Shown here: piece by piece, positions 34,375-43,911 of the stretch | Numbering within the stretch: the first letter of the stretch is position 1 | Layout: each line of letters starts with the position of its first letter | Assembly (NCBI RefSeq): GCF_902459465.1 | Contig: NC_047066.1 | Location: 13,581,047-13,645,046 of the forward strand | Length of the DNA stretch: 64,000 bases | Reading direction: 5' to 3' | From: Asterias rubens | Taxonomy: Eukaryota > Echinodermata > Asteroidea > Forcipulatida > Asteriidae | Translations under genes and position numbers: made by a program | The notes under the pieces: generated by a model | Databases searched by the model: none | The model's input: only the letters and a program-made list of their open reading frames with translations | Told to the model about the DNA's origin: nothing

Positions 34375-34560
34375 GCGCTTTACCAACATAGGGCTAGATA
34401 GCTCAGTTGGTAGAGCGCCGGCACATTAATCCAGAGGTCTTTGGTTCGAATCCCACTCTAGTCAATTCTTTGCTCAACCCCCAAAATCAGTAATATACCC
34501 GACATCATGAAGACGCGGGCTCAAACGTTTCAAAAACATTTACAAACGTCCCACTACAAA
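34375..34560 (+). mobile_element. tRNA-headed SINE replacing most of receptor R6
   Basis: GGGCTAGATAGCTCAGTTGG (A box) and GGTTCGAATCCCACTCTAGT (B box) form a tRNA-like head followed by a non-tRNA body. The anticodon arm does not pair well and acceptor position 1 is mismatched, so it is not a working tRNA gene. It joins the receptor-upstream block directly to the R6 helix-6 remnant. Confidence 0.7.
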
Positions 34561-34887
34561 GCATGAGCAGAATGTGATCATCATGCCTAGGATTGTCATG
34601 GGTGCACTGTTTGCACTGTGGACACAGAGGTCTTTTTACAATTATCTACTTGTCAGAAAGAGGCTACAATACAACAATTATTCAGGCACACTAAATATTG
34701 TTTTTGATTTAGTGTACAAAAACCATCTCTGTGAACTCATCCTTTACGTACATGTATTCTATATACACGTCACGTACAAGAAGTTTTGAAAAGGTCTTGA
34801 AGACATGCTGTGTTGTTGCATTGGTGGACCTCCAAGGCCAGACCAGATTGGTGTGCAGATTGCCATGAATGAACAAATTGTGTGAGA
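34561..34887 (+). pseudogene. receptor R6 remnant (helix 6 to C-terminus)
   Basis: Starts at the position of ARQNVISM in the intact receptors (here GCATGAGCAGAATGTGATCA) and runs to a former stop near TGTGTGA. Helix 6 reads RIVMGALFALWTQRSFYNYL (WTQ for WTP); helix 7 has lost NPIIY by shifts and substitutions; the tail still reads like GLEDMLCCCIGGPPRPD in another frame. Helices 1-5 are missing. Clearly not functional. Confidence 0.88.
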
Positions 34888-35139
34888 AGAACACTAGGAG
34901 CACCCAATCACATCAAGCATACACCATAAATAATGTCAAATTACAAATATTTCCCAACAGCTTGTGGAATATTGTCTACACAAATTACAGTATTCTTTAA
35001 TAAAAAAATTCGAGCAAATACTGTTTCAAAAATGTAAGGCTGTTTGATCGAGTCAGACATGATTTTGGAAACTGAATTCCTACAACATCTGTCCCAATGT
35101 GCTGATCATTTCATTTCATTTTGTTTTAATTAAAATTAG

Positions 35140-35672
35140 TTAAATACACTGTACACGTTTTGTAATTACTCAAAATATAACATCATAAATCATCATCATT
35201 CAGCGGTCGCAACCGTGACAAGCATAAAACCTTACTTGGTAACGAGCAACGGAGAGCTGTTGATAGTATGAAACATTCTGGTAAAAAAACGCCTCCCTCT
35301 GAAGTGAGGTAGTTTTTGAGAAGGAGGTAATTTCTCACTAAAAATGAATAAAAGACTTCTGGCCAGAAGCCTTTTATTCCTATCTGAAAGCACACTATTA
35401 TATGTATGTACAACAAGGTTGCAACTTCAATGACTAATGGGAGACTTTCTGGGACGATAGAGGGCAGCAGACTTACCGGGTAAATCCATTGTTCTCAGAA
35501 TTATGCGCATGTTCAGAACTACGTAAACAATGGAAATTTACCCGGTATGTCTGCTGCCACCTAGCGTTGGAAAGTCTCCTATTGAGTCCAAATTTTCACA
35601 GGTTTGTTATTTTATGCATATGTTGGGATACACCAAGTGAGAATACCGGTCTTTGACAATTAGTGCCTTTAA
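35140..35672. repeat. MITE family A copy carrying a nested MITE
   Basis: Family A landmarks flank an insert at about 35438-35581 whose own ends are inverted repeats (GAGGGCAGCAGACTTACCGG and CCGGTATGTCTGCTGCCACC). The outer element resumes with CCAAATTTTCACAGGTTTGT. Confidence 0.65.
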
Positions 35673-35721
35673 AAAGGTAAAATTGTTAATATTGTTACAA
35701 CATTACAACCTAAATGGGACA

Positions 35722-35790
35722 AGAGTAATTGTGGATGGTTTTTATCTGATGGAAAATAGTGCCCGCTGTTTCCACAGGGTTGATCCGTTT
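35722..35790 (+). mobile_element. relic of a LINE reverse transcriptase, downstream of R6
   Basis: AGAGTAATTGTGGATGG and TTCCACAGGGTTGATCC correspond to the RVIVDG and PQGS parts of the 32748 relic, with internal losses. Confidence 0.5.
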
Positions 35791-35895
35791 CCAGAGCAAG
35801 GGTGATGTCATTTCTATTTTTTCAAGCCCTTTGTTTATATTCAAGAAAACTGAGCACTTACTAATTAAAAAATGCAATGACTTGCACTTGCATGT

Positions 35896-36229
35896 GTACA
35901 TAGACGCTATTGGTTATAACTCAAAATAATTGTTTGCATAAAAACTTACTTGGTAATGAGCAATGGAGAGCTGTTGATAGTAAAAAACATTGTGAGAAAC
36001 GGCTTCCTCTCAAGCAATGTAGTTTCTTGAGAAAGAAGTAATTTCTCACTACAACATTTGAATTGAATTCGAGACCTCAGCTGAAAGCACACAGCTTTTT
36101 CGACGAGGTATTAATCTCTCGCAACTTCGACGACCATTTTCACAGGTTTGTTATTTTATGAATATGTTGAGGGTACAACAAGTGTAAAGACTGGTCTGGA
36201 CAATTACCGAAGGTGTCCAGTGCCTTTAA
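35896..36229. repeat. MITE family A copy
   Basis: From AGACGCTATTGGTTATAACT to ACCGAAGGTGTCCAGTGCCT; carries the AGAAACGGCTTCCTCTCAAG landmark. Confidence 0.65.
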
Positions 36230-36504
36230 GCTAATTGCATATTATAAACTATAGCAGTAAATTATATATGATTTGAGGCACTTCATGGTGAGGCATCAAT
36301 ATTTATTTGGTTTACGATGTGTATATCTACTTGCCAGGTAGAGTTTTGTTTTTTAGAGAACTGTCTTGCTATATCTACTACTACTGGCAAACAAAACCCT
36401 GTCAAGTCCCATTGTGTTAATGGGGATAACAGTTGAAATCACTTGTCAAACAGATCAATCACCGACTGAATGACAGTTATATGTATAATTAAACTGTGCA
36501 TTGT

Positions 36505-36725
36505 GAGGTACACTCTCAGAACTAAAACAGAGTTTCAATGAGCAACTGCGCAGAGCAGACTGGGAGATCTGTGGCTTACCATCTTTGACTTCGTCACTAC
36601 TTCATGATTGCTGTCAACATTGAAATTGTTTTCAGTTTATGTATCGGGCTATTGGAGTTCTCTAGCATTTTGAAATTACACTGTATAAAACATTTCGGCA
36701 GCAAATAGTAGCATTGATTGAACAA
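36505..36725 (+). promoter_or_regulatory. conserved receptor-upstream block of R7
   Basis: Contains GCAGAGCAGACTGGGAGATC, TTACCATCTTTGACTTCGTC and ATGATTGCTGTCAACATTGA, ending about 250 bases before the R7 ATG. Homologous to the blocks of R5 and R8. Confidence 0.4.
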
Positions 36726-36974
36726 TCACTTGGTGTAGAAACTTCAAAGACTGTTTGCATTCGCCCATCAGACTGAAGAATAACTCCAACATATTTTCTG
36801 ATGTGTGATCAACAAATGAAGAAAGACATGATCTTGCTACATGTAAACTCACATTTACAGAACTTCCTTGATGAACATTGACAACTCCGATCAACCACTA
36901 CTAGCATCAGTTCAGGATTGTAGTTGATATTTCAGAGGCAAATAGCGGCTGTTAACAGTAATCAAAAACTGAAA

Positions 36975-37943
36975 ATGGTTGAATGGATTGATATCTCTTT
37001 AATGGTACAAGCAATAATTGGAATAATACTCAACACTCTAGCTTGGCTGGTCATCCTTCGCACCAAAAGCCTTCATTATATGACAAACTACTTGCTGGCA
37101 TATCTTGCTGTTGTTGACAGCATTTATTGCTGTGAACTCTTTTTGGTTAATGTCACAAGTACGGCCCAGCTACCAGAGAGTTTCATTGGTAGAGAGATCT
37201 GTTGTCGGATTGTCTACAGTGGGTTTATATCTTGGTTAATGCTCTTCTCTTCAAGTTATGCTCTGTGTCTGGTGACTTATGAACGATATATAGGAATAGT
37301 GCATCCATTGCACTATCCCAGAATGATGTCTCCTAAAAAAGTTATTATGATCATTTTCGTAGCATTAGGGATGTCGATTCTATTTTCAAGCCCAAGATTG
37401 TTCATACAGAATGCTAGCAACGATACCAGCTTGCTTGGTTGTAAACCGTCTGACTCATTTGACACATTGGAGGATGTATCATATGTGCTCTTCTTTCTAT
37501 TTGCCTACCTGCTGCCCATCCTTTTCATGACTTGGGTTTACTACAAGATCCAAGCCACTCTCAAGAGAAGTGCTCAACAACTTCAACAGCAGAATGTACA
37601 AGGAGCAGCCCTTGAGCTTTTACAGGCCAGACAGAATGTGATCAGCATGCTTAAGATCGTCATGGGTGCACTGATTGTTCTGTGGACCCCAATGTCTTTT
37701 GAATTAGTTATCTGCTTGCCAGATGCAATGAAAGAATGGTGCAACAATAATAATCTATTCACATTGCGTTTGGCACTTTTTTGCATGTACAAAATGAACT
37801 CTGTGATTAATCCTATCATTTACATCTTCAAATACAAGAAGTTTCGGAAAGGTCTTCAAGACATGCTGTGTTGTTGCATTGGTCAACCCCTCAGGCCAAA
37901 TCAGATCGGTGATCAGATTGCTATGAATGAACAAAACATGTAA
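36975..37943 (+). CDS. rhodopsin-class G-protein-coupled receptor R7
   Basis: Intronless, 322 residues from ATG at 36975 (MVEWIDIS); the frame is open 51 bases upstream without an ATG. Landmarks LAVVD, ERY, outer-loop Cys (LLGCKPS), WTP, NPIIY, CCC. Unlike the others it has CCR instead of YCR at the helix 3 Cys (GREICCRIV). Helix 2/3 and the helix 6-7 loop (CNNNNLFT) differ from all paralogues. Confidence 0.95.
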   Translation: MVEWIDISLMVQAIIGIILNTLAWLVILRTKSLHYMTNYLLAYLAVVDSIYCCELFLVNVTSTAQLPESFIGREICCRIVYSGFISWLMLFSSSYALCLVTYERYIGIVHPLHYPRMMSPKKVIMIIFVALGMSILFSSPRLFIQNASNDTSLLGCKPSDSFDTLEDVSYVLFFLFAYLLPILFMTWVYYKIQATLKRSAQQLQQQNVQGAALELLQARQNVISMLKIVMGALIVLWTPMSFELVICLPDAMKEWCNNNNLFTLRLALFCMYKMNSVINPIIYIFKYKKFRKGLQDMLCCCIGQPLRPNQIGDQIAMNEQNM

Positions 37944-38289
37944 GCATGACAGCAGGAGACCTCAATCTCATCAAACCATGCACCATAACCATAACCATGT
38001 TTATTGGTCTATAAAGGTTACTAAAGTATTCTCATACATGTAGCAGGAAAGTGGAGCAAATACTGTTTCAATACTAGCTAAATCCAAGCTGAGAATGAAC
38101 AGCCAATGATTTATTCACATCGACAAAATTGTTGGCTACTATAAGTTTATTGATATCACAAACCAGCGAGTCTTAATATGCATTGGTTTGTGCAAAGCAC
38201 TCTGCGCGCAAGTTTCATTTGTTCATTTTGTAAGATTTAAATGTTTTGATGAATTCCCAACTCATCAAAATAGTTGCAAGATTGAACAA

Positions 38290-38485
38290 AAAATATATTT
38301 ATAACTCCATATATGTCGGTCTAAATTTGGTTGTAAAACTGAAAGAAACAACCAATAAATCAGTCTCTGAAACAGCCAGCACTTTAAAAAAAATAGTTGA
38401 CCTTTATTTTATGACAGCATTCTGCGCCTTGAACACCCAGCTGGGTCGATATGTGCGCATTCGACTTTATTACTATTATTTTTAG
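38290..38485 (+). mobile_element. L2-type LINE 3' tail upstream of R8
   Basis: CTGCGCCTTGAACACCCAGC and GATATGTGCGCATTCGACTT followed by TTATTACTATTATTTTTAG match the 3' end of the fuller minus-strand LINE at 48593-49384. The same tail is in the orphan flank at 14540-14640. Confidence 0.65.
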
Positions 38486-38879
38486 TATTACATTGTCAGT
38501 GGTATAGATTCGCATTTGGTGCAGACAATGAGGATGGAAATTATTCATAATCATCTCCTGTCACAGTAAACTCACTAAAGCTCAAATATTGTGGTAAAAC
38601 CCGTTGAAGGTTAATGGGGTTATTTTTGTTCCCTGCGCTCATTTAATATTCATCGAACAAATTTCATCTCTAGTCTTTCATCATGTAGATATCAACATAG
38701 CAAAAATAAATGCCTTAACGAGAATATAAAATGAGTCTTTGATGCCAGCAAAGGTTCCAATATAACGTAATGCAAAAAATTGAGACTGGCAATCAAACCT
38801 TGTCAAGTCCATTTTAGTGAGCACAACAGTTGGAATCTCCTGTCAAACCTACACTCGTCTGGATGAGAATTCTACCAAA

Positions 38880-39150
38880 ACTGTGGAGGAACACTCTCAG
38901 AAATATAACAGTGTCAAGGAACGACAGCAGAGAGCAGACCAGGAGATTTGTGCCTGACCATCTTGGACTTCATCACTTATTTATGATTGCTGTCAACATT
39001 GGACTTGTTCTCAATTGTATAAGGCTAATAAAATTCTCTGGCATTCAGAGACTACGTCAAACTTTTCAGCAGCAAAGAGGAGAGTTGAAGAATCTTATCA
39101 CAGCGTCACTTGATGTAGAAAACACAAAGACTGTGTGCAATCGCCCATCA
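38880..39150 (+). promoter_or_regulatory. conserved receptor-upstream block of R8
   Basis: Contains AGCAGAGAGCAGACCAGGAG, CTGACCATCTTGGACTTCAT, ATTGCTGTCAACATTGGACT and CAGCAGCAAAGAGGAGAGTT; ends about 140 bases before the ATG. Open by chance in one frame, with no recognisable protein. Confidence 0.4.
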
Positions 39151-39286
39151 GACTGAGGAATAACTCCAACATATCTTGTGTGTTTGTGATCAGCACATGA
39201 ATTTTGAAAACAATTACTGAAAGTTGGTAACTATACAATCACTACCTACCAGCATCAGGTTAAAACCAGCGTTCATAAGACTGAAA

Positions 39287-40255
39287 ATGTATGAATGGGT
39301 TATTATAACTCCACTTGTCCAAGGACCAGTTGGAATGGTTTTCAACACTCTAGCTTGGCTGGTCATCCTTCGCACCAAAAGCCTTCATAATATGACAAAC
39401 TACTTGCTGGCATATGTTGCCGTTATTGACAGCATTTACTGCTGTAACTTAATTTGGATCAATGCGACAGCTGAGCAGTATCTACCGAAGAGTTTGGTCG
39501 GCAGAGAGGTCTATTGTCGGATTGTCAGGAGCGGCTTTTTATTTATTTGTATGGCCTACTCATCAAGTTACGGTCTGTGTCTGGTGACCTATGAACGATA
39601 TATAGGAATAGTGCATCCAATGCACTATCCTAGAATGATGTCTCCTAAAAAAGTTATCATGAAAATTTTTGTAGCATTAGGGATGTCGATTTTATTTTCA
39701 AGCCCAAGTTTGTTCACATGGAATGAAAGCAATGATACCTACTGGCTTGGTTGTGGAATGACTGACTCATTTGACACATTGGATGATGTAACATCTGTGC
39801 TCTTTTTCCTATTTGCCTACCTGCTGCCCATCCTTTTTATGAGCTGGGCTTACTACAAGATCCAAGCCACTCTCAAGAGAAGTGCTCAACGATTCCAACA
39901 ACAGAATGTACAAGGAGCAGCCCTTAGGCTTTTCCAGGCCAGACAGAATGTGATCAGCATGCTTAAGATTGTCATGGGTGCATTGGTTGTGCTGTGGACA
40001 CCCTATACTTTGTATTTACTTATCTGCTTGCCAGGACGGAGCTTCAACAATTGCTCATTCACACTTAGTAGTGTATTCAAAAGCATTTACAAAATGAACT
40101 CTGTGATCAATCCAATCATTTACATCTTCAAATACGAGAAGTTTCGGAAAGGTCTTCAAGACATGCTGTGTTCTTGCATTGGTCGACCTCTAAGGCCGGA
40201 CCAGATTGTTGTTCAGATTGCTATGAATGAATGCGACGTGTTAGATGAACAATAG
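39287..40255 (+). CDS. rhodopsin-class G-protein-coupled receptor R8
   Basis: Intronless, 322 residues from ATG at 39287 (MYEWVIIT). Landmarks LAVID, ERY, outer-loop Cys (WLGCGMT), WTP, NPIIY, CSC. Odd points: MHYPRM for LHYPRM after ERY, and KYEKF where the others have KYKKF or KHKKF after helix 7. Last receptor of the cluster; nothing receptor-like follows to 45.8 kb. Confidence 0.95.
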   Translation: MYEWVIITPLVQGPVGMVFNTLAWLVILRTKSLHNMTNYLLAYVAVIDSIYCCNLIWINATAEQYLPKSLVGREVYCRIVRSGFLFICMAYSSSYGLCLVTYERYIGIVHPMHYPRMMSPKKVIMKIFVALGMSILFSSPSLFTWNESNDTYWLGCGMTDSFDTLDDVTSVLFFLFAYLLPILFMSWAYYKIQATLKRSAQRFQQQNVQGAALRLFQARQNVISMLKIVMGALVVLWTPYTLYLLICLPGRSFNNCSFTLSSVFKSIYKMNSVINPIIYIFKYEKFRKGLQDMLCSCIGRPLRPDQIVVQIAMNECDVLDEQ

Positions 40256-40682
40256 GCGCCCTCAATCCCATGACTTTTATAACAAAAAATGTAATTTACT
40301 TTATCACGATGATATGACTATTGTGTTCAAGCGTTCATCAAGGAAATCACTCGACTTAAGCAAGTAAACAAGCAAGTGTGTTCATTTTAACTTTATAAAA
40401 TGCCCTACTTCTGAACTGAAAATGAGATGTTACTCAATGTTCATAACAGAAGAGATCTTGAAACTTTTGAAACAAGTTAAGCCTTTACAGGCATCCCATG
40501 TTCAAAGATTCGGTTCATTTACTGCAAGCAGCTAGCAAACTATACCTCTAGCTTTTCAGAAGCTCAGAGTCGTGCAGCTTCGAGTCGTGCAGCAACTAGA
40601 AAACATGCAGGAAACACATTGAATGTAATGCCAGTATTCTGACTGTTAACTATCCATTTAATATCTCTTAGCTGTTGTTATA

Positions 40683-40747
40683 CAAATATTGACTGCTTCG
40701 AGTGCTATGGTTTTAACCATATTAAGAGTTAAAGCAGTCAATATTTG
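40683..40747. repeat. 16-bp perfect inverted repeat
   Basis: CAAATATTGACTGCTT (40683-40698) and AAGCAGTCAATATTTG (40732-40747) pair perfectly; GTTATA/TATAAC flanks extend the symmetry. Confidence 0.65.
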
Positions 40748-40877
40748 TTTTATAACACCCCAACAGACTATTTATCATCTTCGTACATGTAACGTTCGTA
40801 CGCGCGTTTCTGATACACAAATGCACAACTGATGATTGGGTTCGAGGTGGGTAAAAAGACGTCTGGGTACTGCACGC

Positions 40878-40947
40878 CGTGTGATAGTTGTCGGACTATC
40901 ATCGTCGGACTATCACCTGGTGTGATAGTTGTCGGACTATCACACGG
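40878..40947. repeat. repeated GATAGT..ACTATC palindromes
   Basis: TGATAGTTGTCGGACTATCA occurs twice with a shortened TCGTCGGACTATCA between them. The whole 70 bases also fold back on CCGTGTGATAG/CTATCACACGG. Confidence 0.65.
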
Positions 40948-42883
40948 CAAACGATGCACTATCACACTGCCGCTGTCTAGTAAAACTAAGACATAGAATG
41001 TGACGCGCTCTAAACCAATGAAAAGGCAGAATATTTGTAAGGGGTGTTATAAAGCCTTTGTAGGTAGCTCATGTAAGATTCGGTTCATTTACTGGTTTAC
41101 AGCAGTTTCTGAGGGACTCTGTATTTATAGCCACTCTTTTGGTTTGACGAATGGGAAAGCCGGGGAAAAAATCTAGGTAGGTCTCCTTTGTATTCAGGAA
41201 TGGTAATTTACAAATGTACCTGTCTAGGGCATTAGTGGTTACCATAGGTGCACCTCCCTGTACGCAATTTTGGGTGTCAAAAATGCACACAAATGTACAC
41301 TTGTTTACGCACCTCCGAACAATGCATATCTACCAATTCTGCCTTTTTGGGGAGTTCATTCCTTCTGTCCACATTTTGACACACAAAATGGCGGACAGGA
41401 GACGTGCGTGTATATGCGCTGCGCGTTGTGAATAGGATCATTTTCATTGTATAAAATTCAACTTTCAAACTTTTTAAAAATATTTGGATATAGTATTGTA
41501 ACTTGTTGTCATTCATATTTGGTTGAGGAGATTGCCTGTCGGTATTTTGTAGTACAAATACATGCCGCTGAACATTTGATATCATGTACTCGTGCATGTG
41601 TTTTGGATTTGGATAGCTCAAATTCTATGATTCTGTGGATGTTTTTATTCAGGTTTATATCCTGTTTTGTCAAAGTTTTTTTCCGCGAGTATGATGTACC
41701 AAATATTTATCTTTGACATTCTTTGTGATATGGGATTTTTACATGTATCAATTTTCTAGAAGTGTTCCCTTTTTAAGAACGTGTAGCAGAGCTGCCAACA
41801 ATTTTGCGTCTTGCAATCAGAGAGATCTTGTACAGCAATTAGGGAGATATTTAGAATTACATTCAACAAGTTTCCATAATCAGGGAGATTGTCAAATTTG
41901 TCTATCAAACCGTGAAAAGATTTGATTATTTTCACAGAATTTTCTGCAGAACCAGGAAAAGTTGGGAACTCGGGATGTAGTAACAAGATTGTGGGTTCCT
42001 GATTTTTAGTGTCAGTTGCAAAGTGAAACATTTTTGTCAGCAGTTTTGTAATTTGGTGTAAAATTCAATCTAAGACATTGGCTACTCATTCTTGAGGTCA
42101 ATGGGTAACCTAAATTATAAGTAGCCAACATCTGTGACATCCCTATTTTTCAACAGACCGTATTTGAATAATCAATTTACATAATCCCCATCTGGTTATT
42201 TAGTAAACCATTGAGATGTTCAACTCATTTTACAATAACTGAAATGTGGGTTAAAGGTTTTTATTCAAAGTGACAGATGTAAACAATAACAGTTGCAACA
42301 TGTAATATCTGCCTGACTCCCATGAACACACCACTGAGTCTACCAGGGAAAGTTACAACACTACAATAAAAAATTAAAGCCATTCCTGTGCACTCATGCA
42401 TACAATTATAACTCTGCAAACCCAAACTGATCGCAATTGATCATGAATCTATCATATCACCCTCAATTTTGTAAGCTCAAAAGGACTTACCTCTCACAAA
42501 TTGGAAAGCTAATTCCTGCGCAACCTAATTTTCATACCCATTACAAAAGTGAGCGGTGCTCACTCAAGCATTAATTTATTTTGGGACTAGTTGGTGTCAC
42601 ATATGGAAGTTGAGTCCATACGCTATCCATACATGTACATTATTAACCTTTTCCCCCAGAATCATACATTTTTATTCGGCAGCCATTTGAAAAGTGTTTA
42701 GTTATTTTTAGACACCCTGTATATTGTAGTTTTAAAAAAAACGTTGGTCTGTAATGAGATTCAAGATAAAGTTGATTTGGATTTCACGACATGTTTCTGA
42801 TTTGTTAAGAATGTCTTTACACCAAGTGTAAATTATTAAGTGTTTTTAAATAATCATATACCTTTTTGCAAGCGCTAACTGTT

Positions 42884-42961
42884 GAATGAGGTGCATGCTG
42901 GTCTAGCTAGCGATCAAAAGATCAAACTTGAAGGCTAGCTAGACCAGCATGCACCTCATTC
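42884..42961. repeat. perfect 28-bp inverted repeat
   Basis: 42884-42911 and 42934-42961 are exact reverse complements (core GCATGCTGGTCTAGCTAGC) around 22 bases. Confidence 0.85.
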
Positions 42962-43152
42962 CACGCCTAATGTGTGCGTACCAAGTATCTACGATAAAGT
43001 CTACGTTGTACAGTGCCATGCTCTTAGTGTATAATGTTATGTGTTTTACATGTATTTAATTCCAGAAATATTGCCATTTTTAGGGCTTTTTGAATCATTG
43101 TAAACTTGTACTTGTACTAAGTGTAGCCAGCCTAGTGTTGACCTTTGGCCTT

Positions 43153-43519
43153 AAAGGCACTGGACACGTTCGATAGTTACTCAAAATATTAAAGCATAAT
43201 ATAAGCGTATTTGCTAACAAGAAACGGAAAGCTCTTACAAGTATAACACATTGAGAAACGACTCCCTCTGAATTAAAGACATTTTTGAGAAAGAAGTACA
43301 TTATTTCTCACTAAAATATTTAAATCTGAGAATACTTCAGGCCTGAAGCCTTTTTCTGGCATCTTAAAAGCACAATTTTTTTTTTCTTTCATTATTTTCT
43401 TACAACTTTGATGATGAATTTAGCCAAACATGTTTAGATTTTTAATTTTATGTAAGTTGGGATACACTTAGTAAAAATACTGGTCTTTGACCATTAGCAA
43501 AATGTCCAGTTACTTTAAG
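43153..43519. repeat. MITE family A copy
   Basis: From TTAAAGGCACTGGACACGTT to AAATGTCCAGTTACTTTAAG, with the ACGACTCCCTCTGAATTAAA landmark. The sequence just before it (43060-43150) matches the stretch at 16610-17020 in the receptor units. Confidence 0.7.
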
Positions 43520-43911
43520 TGACTGTGCTGTGCGTGTTGTATTATGCAATGTGTACTGCGTATGCTACATACTAGAGTATTGATTGGAGTTTTAAAAATC
43601 AGTGCAAGTGCAGAGGATAACTATATATTTTTGACTTAATCATCTGGATTTTGCATTTTGGGTAATTTTCGTGAAAATCTCGTCATTTTTAAATAGAGGA
43701 CCGGCCTCCTTCCCGTATCTCCACATTACTTTTTTTATTTTTCACGTAAGCTGAAGTTTGTGCGTATCGCCAAGCAAATCGTACATATTGGCCCCGATAC
43801 ACTAGCTTGTGCCATGTATGGCTTCATCATCACAATTTTTATTAATTTGATCTTGATTAAATTATAAAACAAAAAACAATAATAATAGTAACAAAATTTT
43901 AAAAACTAATC

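Larger units (their letters stand above)
40256..43150. other. no gene; scattered inverted repeats
   Basis: GATTCGGTTCATTTACTG occurs near 40510 and again near 41085, as if an insertion split a duplicated flank. Within it lie the hairpins listed separately. Remaining frames (41277-41621 minus, 41447-41716 plus) have no recognisable content. Confidence 0.5.

Noticed and set aside
34393..34465. tRNA gene
   Set aside because: A and B boxes are good, but the anticodon stem does not pair and acceptor base 1 is mismatched. It is the head of a SINE.
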